Assembly: GCF_014649955.1 (NCBI RefSeq)
Contig: NZ_BMUA01000028.1
Location: 33,078 to 97,077 of the forward strand
Direction of reading: 5' to 3'
Origin: Streptomyces violascens
GTDB lineage: Bacteria; Actinomycetota; Actinomycetes; Streptomycetales; Streptomycetaceae
Length of the DNA stretch: 64,000 nucleotides
The position numbers were made by a program, and so were the translations under genes. The notes beneath the pieces were generated by a model, which saw only the letters and a program-made list of their open reading frames with translations, made no database searches and was not told the origin of the DNA. Below, piece by piece: positions 45,582 to 53,200 of the stretch (positions are counted from its first letter, which is position 1; every line of letters starts with the position of its first letter).

Positions 45582-45798
45582 GGTCCTCCCTTCCGGATAC
45601 GCGCCCACAGTGCGGGCAGGGTCGGGTGAGGGCGCACCACGGCACAGCCCTTCCGGACCACAGGGGGACCGTGCGGGGGCGGCTCCAATTCTTGCCGCCG
45701 GGAGGTCAGGCGGCAACGAGCAATTGACGCCGCTGACCTGAATCGACGGGTATGGCACTCATATCCCTGCCCAGCGGCACCCCCGGTCACCCCTGCCG

Positions 45799-47970
45799 TC
45801 ACGACTGGACCGCGAGGACCAGCGGGAACACCCCCTTGGCTCCGGAGCGGCGCAGCAGCCGGGCGGCCACCGCCAGCGTCCAGCCCGTGTCGGACGCGTC
45901 GTCGATCAGCAGCACCGGGCCCTGGGCCTCGGCGAGCGCGGCCGCGAGGGCCTCCGGCACGACGAAGGCGTGGTGCAGCGCGCGCACCCGCTGGGCGCTG
46001 TTGGACTGGGCGATCCGCTCGCCCGCCGGGCCCTCGGCGTACTCGAGCGAGCCGAGCAGGGGCATCCGGCCGATCTCGGAGATCCGTGCGCCCAGCGACC
46101 CGACGAGCGCGGGCCGGGTGCGCGAGGGCACCGTCACCACACCGGCCGGCCGCTGCGGTGCGTCGGGACGGCCCGAGGCCCAGCCGCCCGGGCCCTTCGC
46201 CCAGTCGGCGAGCACGCTCACCACCGCCTGCACCACATCGTCCGGCACCGGCCCGTCCGCAGTGCCCGGCGCGAGCATCGGGCGCAGCCGGTTGCCCCAG
46301 CCGATGTCCGAAAGTCGCCCCAACGCCCTTCCGGAGAAGGCCAGTTCGCCCGCCGGAATGCGTCCCTTCAGATCGATGCCGATCGCGGCGAGACCGGTGG
46401 GCCACATCTTGCGGGGCTCCACCTCCACGCCGGGCCGGGTCAGCTCGCCGCGCGCCTCGTCCAGGGCCGTGCCGGACACGTCCGCGGTGAAGCGGGCGCC
46501 CGCGCAGTTGTCGCAGCGCCCGCACGGCGCCGCCTGCTCGTCGTCGAGCTGGCGGCGCAGGAACTCCATGCGGCAGCCCGTCGTCGACGCGTAGTCGCGC
46601 ATCGCCTGCTGCTCGGCGGAGCGCTGCCGGGCGACCCACGCGTACCGCTCGGTGTCGTACACCCAGGGCTCGCCCGTGCTCGTCCAGCCGCCCTTGACCC
46701 GGTGCACCGCGCCGTCCACGTCGAGCACCTTGAGCATCGTCTCCAGGCGTGTGCGGCGCAGCTCCACCAGAGGTTCCAGGGCGGGCAGCGACAGCGGGCG
46801 GCCGGCCTGCGCGAGGACGTCGAGGGTGCGCCGCACCTGCTCCTCGGGCGGGAAGGCCACCGACGCGAAGTACTTCCAGATCGCCTCGTCCTCGCGGCCC
46901 GGGAGCAGCAGCACCTCCGCGTGAGCCACGCCGCGGCCCGCGCGGCCGACCTGCTGGTAGTAGGCGATGGGGGAGGAGGGCGAGCCCAGGTGGACCACGA
47001 ATCCCAGGTCCGGCTTGTCGAAGCCCATGCCGAGCGCCGAGGTGGCGACCAGGGCCTTGACCCGGTTGGCGAGCAGATCGTCCTCGGCCTGCTGGCGGTC
47101 GGCGTTCTCCGTCTTGCCGGTGTACGAGGCGACAGTGTGCCCGCGCCGGCGCAGATACGTGGTGATCTCCTCGGCCGCCGCGACGGTCAGCGTGTAGATG
47201 ATCCCCGAGCCCGGCAGCTCGTCGAGATGGTCGGCGAGCCAGCCGAGGCGGTGGGCCGCGTCCGGCAGCGCCAGCACGTTGAGGCTGAGGCTCTCGCGGT
47301 CCAGGGGGCCGCGCAGCACCAGCGCGTCCGAGCCGCCGCCGGTGCCGAGCTGCTCGGCCACGTCCGCCGTCACCCGTGCGTTCGCGGTGGCGGTGGTGGC
47401 CAGCACGGGGACGCCGGGCGGCAGTTCGGCCAGCATGGTGCGAAGACGGCGGTAGTCGGGCCGGAAGTCGTGGCCCCAGTCGGAGATGCAGTGCGCCTCG
47501 TCCACCACGAGCAGGCCCGTGGCCGCGGACAGCTTCGGCAGCACGTTGTCCCGGAAATCCGGGTTGTTCAGGCGCTCCGGAGACACCAGCAGCACGTCCA
47601 CAGCGCCCGCCGCGACCTCCTCCTGGACGGTGTCCCACTCCTCGGGGTTGGCCGAGTTGATCGTCCGGGCCGTGATGCCCGCCCGGGCCGCGGCCTCGAC
47701 CTGGTTGCGCATCAGGGCGAGCAGCGGGGAGACGATCACGGTGGGACCCGCGCCCCGGGCCCGCAGCAGCGCGGTCGCCACGAAGTACACCGCGGACTTG
47801 CCCCAGCCGGTGCGCTGCACGACGAGCGCCCGCCGTTTGTCGGCGACCAGCGCCTCGATCGCCCGCCACTGGTCCCCGCGCAGCCGCGCGGTGCCGGTGG
47901 CGTCCCCGACCAGGCGGGCGAGGACCGCATCGGCTTCGGTGCGCAGTTCCGCGTTGCTCGTGTGCTCCAT
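45799..47970 (-). CDS. recQ: RecQ-family DNA helicase fused to a PRTase-like domain
   Basis: Protein of 723 residues. The N-terminal two-thirds is a RecQ helicase, unwinding DNA 3' to 5': motif 0 LRGDQWRAI, Walker A QRTGWGKSAV, DEAH box DEAHCISDWGHDFRPDY, motif VI QQVGRAGRG and the zinc site (CRMEFLRRQL, CGRCDNC). HRDC is not evident. The last 200 residues instead show a type I phosphoribosyltransferase-like pattern with PVLLIDDASDTGWTLAVAARLLRRSGA, the usual PRPP-binding loop. It could bind a nucleotide or act as a sensor domain. The ATG at 47970 fits the usual start of the helicase. Confidence 0.88.
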   Translation of the reverse strand: MEHTSNAELRTEADAVLARLVGDATGTARLRGDQWRAIEALVADKRRALVVQRTGWGKSAVYFVATALLRARGAGPTVIVSPLLALMRNQVEAAARAGITARTINSANPEEWDTVQEEVAAGAVDVLLVSPERLNNPDFRDNVLPKLSAATGLLVVDEAHCISDWGHDFRPDYRRLRTMLAELPPGVPVLATTATANARVTADVAEQLGTGGGSDALVLRGPLDRESLSLNVLALPDAAHRLGWLADHLDELPGSGIIYTLTVAAAEEITTYLRRRGHTVASYTGKTENADRQQAEDDLLANRVKALVATSALGMGFDKPDLGFVVHLGSPSSPIAYYQQVGRAGRGVAHAEVLLLPGREDEAIWKYFASVAFPPEEQVRRTLDVLAQAGRPLSLPALEPLVELRRTRLETMLKVLDVDGAVHRVKGGWTSTGEPWVYDTERYAWVARQRSAEQQAMRDYASTTGCRMEFLRRQLDDEQAAPCGRCDNCAGARFTADVSGTALDEARGELTRPGVEVEPRKMWPTGLAAIGIDLKGRIPAGELAFSGRALGRLSDIGWGNRLRPMLAPGTADGPVPDDVVQAVVSVLADWAKGPGGWASGRPDAPQRPAGVVTVPSRTRPALVGSLGARISEIGRMPLLGSLEYAEGPAGERIAQSNSAQRVRALHHAFVVPEALAAALAEAQGPVLLIDDASDTGWTLAVAARLLRRSGAKGVFPLVLAVQS

Positions 47971-48211
47971 GCCCCCATACAACAGGACACCTCTGACAAT
48001 CGTGGAACGAACCGTTCCTGATCGGCCATTCCCGCTGGTCATCGAGGCGCGCGCCAGCCCGCCACGGCTGGGCGCGGCCGGCTTGAACCCGCCTTGAAAG
48101 CACCTTGAAGACGCCTTGAAGACGGCTTGAGCGGGTCGGGCGAAGCTCCCTCACGTCGCCCGGAGAACACCCCGGGCAGATGCCGCCGAGCAGGGAAAGA
48201 GGGTGCTGGCC

Positions 48212-50128
48212 GTGCTGAATGCCGCTGTCGTCGGGGGAGGGCCCGGAGGGCTGTTCCTCGCCAGGCTGCTGATGCTGCGGGGAACCGCCCGGCAGGTCAC
48301 CGTCCACGAGCGCAACGCCCCGGACGCCACCTTCGGATTCGGGGTCGTCTTCTCGGACCGTACGATGTCCGCCTTCGAGCGGGCCGACCCCGACACGCAC
48401 CGCCGGATCGTCGAGGCCAGCGTCGCCTGGACCGACATGGAACTGCGGTACGGCGGACGGTCGTTGCGCTACGGCGGGTACGGATTCACCGCCATCGCCC
48501 GCAAGACGCTGCTCGCCATCCTCCAGGAGCAGGCCGCCGAGGTCGGGGCCGAGCTCCACTTCGAGGACCCGGCCGACGCCCTGGAGCTCGCCTCCGCACA
48601 CGATGTGGTGGTGGCGGCCGACGGCGTCAACTCGGCCACCCGCAACGCCCTTGCGGACCGCTTCGGCACGCTGGCCCGGCCCGGCGCGGGCAAGTACGTC
48701 TGGTTCGGCACCCGGGCCCCCTTCGAGGTGGTGACCTTCCCGTTCGTGCAGACCGCGTTCGGCGCCTTCGCCGCGCACGCCTATCCGTACGGAGAGGGGC
48801 TGCACACCTTCATCGTCGAGACCGACGAGACCACTTGGCGGGCGGCGGGACTCGAAACCTCGACCGAGCGGTCCGCCGCCCCCGGGGTCAGCGACACCTA
48901 CGCCCAGGAGCTCATGGAGCAGGTCTTCGCCGAACAGCTCCAGGGCCACCCGCTCCTGGTGAACAACAGCAAGTGGGCCAACTTCCTGCACGTGAGCAAC
49001 CGCTCCTGGTCGCACCACAATCTCGTCCTCCTGGGGGACGCGGCGCACACCGCGCACTTCTCCGTGGGCTCGGGCACCAAGATGGCGATGGAGGACGCCA
49101 TAGGGCTCGCCGCCGAACTGGCGTCAAGAGGCGCACAAGAGCCCGTCGAGGGCGCGCTCCACCGATACGAGGCGCGCCGCCGCCCGGAGACCGAGCGCAC
49201 CCAGCGCTGGGCGCTGCCCAGCATGCGCTGGTGGGAGACGTTCGGCTCGCGCATGGACCGGGACCCCGACCGCTTCGGGTTCCACTTCCTGACCAGGACC
49301 AGCGCGATCGGCCTCGCCGGCCTGCGCCGCCGCCACCCCGAACGCATCGCCGCCGCCGAGGAGGCCTACGCCCACGAGGCGCCGCGCACCGCGGCACCCG
49401 TCCCCGGGGGGCACGCGCTCGGCGCGCCGCTGCGGCTCGGCGGCACGCTCCTGCGCAACCGGCTCGTGGTCGTCGCCGCGGACCGGGCCGAGCGTCAGAT
49501 CCGCGCGTGCGAGGCGTACTCGGTGGCCGGCAGCTCCCTGGTGCTCGCCGACTGGCGGCGCCCGGTCGGCGCCGGTGAGAGCGACGCCTGGCGCGCCGCC
49601 CTGGAGCGCGTCTCCTTCGACGGCACCGCGCTCGGCGTGGTCCTGCGCGCCCTCGACACGGCGGCGGCCGACCGGGCCGAAGCCGTCGGCTTCCCGGTCG
49701 TCGAGGTCGTCCTCGACGACATCGGCCACTACAGCGAGGCCGAGACCGCCGAACACGGGCTCCTGGAGCGGAAGTTCCTCGGCTCGCTGCCCGCGGGCGC
49801 CGCGCTGATCGCCGGTCTCGGCTGCCCCGAGACCGGCGCCTACGAGAACGATTGCCTGGTCGAGCGGGCCCTCGGGGCGGCCGAGGCGGGCGCCTGCGCC
49901 CTGCATCTGCGGGCCCCGGACGGCACCGGCCTCGCGCACGCCCTGGAACACGCCGACCGGATCCGTACCGCCACCGGGCTGCCCGTGGTGCTCGCGTGCA
50001 CGGACGGCTGGGCGCTGGAAACACCCGCCGGCCGCGCCGAGGGACGGCACGCCCTGCTGCACACGGCCCTGGTCGCCGGACGGATCGACGCCGTCTCCGG
50101 CTGGCCGCTCACCGGCTCCGGCCGCTGA
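48212..50128 (+). CDS. Salicylyl-/anthraniloyl-CoA-monooxygenase-like flavoprotein with reduced OYE-like tail
   Basis: Protein of 638 residues. Residues 1-390 are an FAD monooxygenase (AAVVGGGPGGLFLARLLMLRG; LLGDAAHTAHFSVGSGTKMAME) closest in features to salicylyl-CoA 5-hydroxylase and the monooxygenase half of 2-aminobenzoyl-CoA monooxygenase/reductase. The remaining 240 residues begin like an OYE-family barrel (LGAPLRLGGTLLRNRLVVVAAD) but are too short for a full reductase, so this looks like a shrunken version of the natural fusion. It should hydroxylate an aryl-CoA or related aryl substrate. The gene precedes the PKS by 104 bases and starts the cluster. The GTG at 48212 follows GAGGG by eight bases; GTG at 48203 is the alternative. 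Confidence 0.8.
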   Translation: MLNAAVVGGGPGGLFLARLLMLRGTARQVTVHERNAPDATFGFGVVFSDRTMSAFERADPDTHRRIVEASVAWTDMELRYGGRSLRYGGYGFTAIARKTLLAILQEQAAEVGAELHFEDPADALELASAHDVVVAADGVNSATRNALADRFGTLARPGAGKYVWFGTRAPFEVVTFPFVQTAFGAFAAHAYPYGEGLHTFIVETDETTWRAAGLETSTERSAAPGVSDTYAQELMEQVFAEQLQGHPLLVNNSKWANFLHVSNRSWSHHNLVLLGDAAHTAHFSVGSGTKMAMEDAIGLAAELASRGAQEPVEGALHRYEARRRPETERTQRWALPSMRWWETFGSRMDRDPDRFGFHFLTRTSAIGLAGLRRRHPERIAAAEEAYAHEAPRTAAPVPGGHALGAPLRLGGTLLRNRLVVVAADRAERQIRACEAYSVAGSSLVLADWRRPVGAGESDAWRAALERVSFDGTALGVVLRALDTAAADRAEAVGFPVVEVVLDDIGHYSEAETAEHGLLERKFLGSLPAGAALIAGLGCPETGAYENDCLVERALGAAEAGACALHLRAPDGTGLAHALEHADRIRTATGLPVVLACTDGWALETPAGRAEGRHALLHTALVAGRIDAVSGWPLTGSGR

Positions 50129-50157
50129 CCCGGCCACCCCCTGACTTTCTCTCTTCC

Positions 50158-50190
50158 CCCGCACGGCACTTCTTTTCACCCGCACGGCAC
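50158..50190 (+). promoter_or_regulatory. 12-bp direct repeat, candidate SARP operator of the PKS gene
   Basis: cccgcacggcac occurs at 50158-50169 and 50179-50190, 21 bases apart, two helical turns. It lies 43 bases before the PKS start codon. SARP activators bind heptameric direct repeats at multiples of a helical turn near the -35 region, and a SARP gene lies downstream in the cluster. Confidence 0.45.
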
Positions 50191-50232
50191 ATCACCCGTC
50201 AACCGCAGAAAGCTGCCCCCATGGAGGAGCAC

Positions 50233-53200
50233 GTGAACACCCCGATCGAAGGTCCCCGCGACATCCGGTCCGGTTCCGAGCCCATTGCCGTCATCGGCAT
50301 GGGCTGCCGATTCGCCGGCGGCGTGGATTCACCCGAGTCGTTCTGGAAGCTGCTCACCGCCGGCACGGACGCGATCACCGAGGTGCCGCCGGAGCGCTGG
50401 GCCGCCTACGAGGCCGCCTCGCCGCAGAACGCTGCGGCTCTGCGCCGCACCACCCGCAACGGCGGATTCCTCGACGACATCGAGGGGTTCGACGCGGAGT
50501 TCTTCGGGATCACCCCGCGCGAGGCCGAACTCATGGACCCGCAGCAGCGGATCGTCCTCGAAGTGTCCTGGGAGGCTCTTGAGCACGCGGGCATCGCCCC
50601 GCAGTCCCTGGCCGGCACCGACGCCGGGGTGTTCATCGGCGTCGGCTCCGACGACTACGGCCGCCGCATGCTGGAGGACCTCCCGCGCATCGAGGCCTGG
50701 ACCGGGATCGGCGCCGCGTTCTGCGCGGTGGCCAACCGCGTCTCCTACACCCTGGACCTGCGCGGCTCCAGCCTCGCGGTCGACACCGCGTGCTCGGCCT
50801 CCCTGGTCGCCTTCCACCTCGCCGTCCAGGCGCTGCGCGACGGCGACGTGCCGGTGGCGCTCGCCGGTGGCGTCAACATCATGGCGGGCCCGGGCCTGAC
50901 CATGGTCCTGGACGCGGCGGGCGCCGTCTCGCCGGACGGGCGCAGCAAGTCCTTCGACGCGGCCGCCGACGGCTACGGACGCGGTGAGGGCGCCGGTGTC
51001 GTGGTGCTCAAGCGGCTCGCCGACGCCCGCCGCGACGGCGACCGCGTGCTCGCCGTCATCAAGGGCACCGCCGTCAACCAGGACGGCCGCACCAACGGCA
51101 TCATGGCGCCGAGCTCCGAGGCCCAGGCCCACCTCCTGCGCCAGGCCTACCGCAGCGCCGGAGTCGACCCGCTCACCGTCGACTACATCGAGGCGCACGG
51201 CACCGGAACGCGGGCCGGCGACCCCATCGAGACCACCGCCATGGCCGAGGTGTTCGGCGCCGGACGCCCCGCCGACCGGCCCGTCCTGATCGGTTCGGTG
51301 AAGCCCAACATCGGCCACCTGGAGGCCGGGGCCGGCGTCGCGGGCCTGATCAAGGCGGTGCTCGCGCTGCACCACGCCCACATCCCGCCGCAGGCCAACT
51401 TCGACACCCCCAACCCGGCCATCGACTGGGAGGCGTCCCGCCTCAAGGTCGTCGCCGAACCGACGCCCTGGCCGGTGACGGGCCGCCCGCGCCGCGCCGG
51501 TGTCTCCGGCTACGGCTACGGCGGCACCATCGGCCACATCGTCCTGGAGCAGGCCCCCGAAGATGAGGGCGCTGCCCTTGCCGGGGCCCCGGCCGCCGAG
51601 GACGGCGTACGGCTGTTCCCGCTGTCCGGCGCGACCGAGGCCGGCACCCGCGCCCAGGCCGCGGCCCTCGCCGACTGGCTGGATGCCGAAGGCGGCGAGA
51701 CCCCGCTCGACGACATCGCCCGCACCCTGGCCGTGCACCGCGGGCACGCCGCGAGCCGGGCCGTGGCCGCCGCGTCCGACACCGCCCAGCTCTCCACCCG
51801 CCTGCGGGCGTTCGCCGACGAGGAGAGCGAGGAGGGCATCGAGACGGGCACCGTCCTGTCCGCCGCGTCCCGCGGCGCCGTCTGGGTGTTCTCCGGCCAC
51901 GGCTCGCAGTGGGCCGGCATGGGCCGCGAACTCCTCGCCGAGGAGGCCGAGTTCGCCAAGGTCCTCGACGAGATCGACCCCGTATTCCTCGACGAGATCG
52001 GCTTCTCGCCACGCCAGGTGCTGCTCGACGGCGATCTGGGCGACGTCGACAAGATCCAGCCGATGATCTTCGCCATGCAGGTCGGCCTCGCCGCCGTCTG
52101 GCGCGAGCGCGGCCTTTCGCCCGCCGCCGTCATCGGTCACTCCGTGGGCGAGATCGCCGCCGCCGTGGTCTCCGGCATCCTCTCGCTGAGCGACGGCGCC
52201 CGCCTCATCTGCCGCCGCTCGGCGCTGCTCAGCCGGGTCGCGGGCAAGGGCGCCATGATCATGGTGGCGCTCCCCTTCGACGAGGTCGCCCACCGCCTCC
52301 AGGGCCGCACCGACGTGACCGCGGCCATCTCCGCCTCGCCCGGCTCCACCGTCGTCGCCGGTGACACCGACGCCGTCGAGGAGCTCGCCGCGGCCTGGGA
52401 GGCCGAGCCGCTCGTGGTGCGCCGCGTCGCCTCCGACGTCGCCTTCCACAGCGCCCACATGGACCCGCTCCTCGCCGAACTGAGCGCCGCCGCCGACGAC
52501 TTGACGATCGGCGAGCCCTCGCTGCCCGTCTACAGCACCATGCTCGCCGACCCGCGCGGCGACACCCCGCGCGACGGCATCTACTGGGCCGGGAACCTGC
52601 GCAACCCGGTCCGCTTCACCCAGGCCGTCACCGCCGCCGCCGAAGACGGCTTCCGCGCCTTCGTCGAGATATCCGGTCACCCCGTCGTCGCCCACTCCAT
52701 CGGCGAGATCCTGGACGGCCTCGGCATCGAGGACGCCGTCGTCGCGCACAGCCTGCGCCGCAACAAGCCCGAGCGGGACATCCTGCTCGCCAACGTCGCG
52801 GCCCTGCACTGCCACGGCGTGTCCCTCGACTGGGACGCGGCGACGCCGGGCCGGTTCGCCGACCTGCCGCACACCGTCTGGCAGCACCGGCGCTACTGGT
52901 ACGAGTCGGCGGGCGCGGTCGGCGGCGGCACCCAGCACGACGTCGAGAGCCACACCCTGCTCGGCGGCCAGACCGTCGTCAACGGCAGTACCCCCGCCCG
53001 CCTCTGGCAGACCTACCTCGACGAGTCGTGCCGCCCCTACCCGGGCGACCACCCGGTCCAGGGCGTCGAGATCATCCCGGCCACGGTGCTGCTCAACACC
53101 TTCTTCACGGCCGCGGCCCACGAAGGCGAGCGCCCCGGCCTCGCCGACGTCACCCTCAAGGTGCCGGTCGCCGTCTCCACCCCGCGCGAACTCCAGGTCG

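Noticed and set aside
48004..48018. ggaac-gaacc-gttcc dyad upstream of recQ as an SOS box
   Set aside because: The GAAC and GTTC arms are five bases apart, not four as in LexA boxes. A LexA titration or footprint would be needed to reopen it.
45578..49057. Long minus-strand open frame (over 1100 codons) across recQ and the flavoprotein gene
   Set aside because: It overlaps two genes with intact domains in other frames and shows the Arg/Gly/Ala-rich composition of a high-GC shadow frame.
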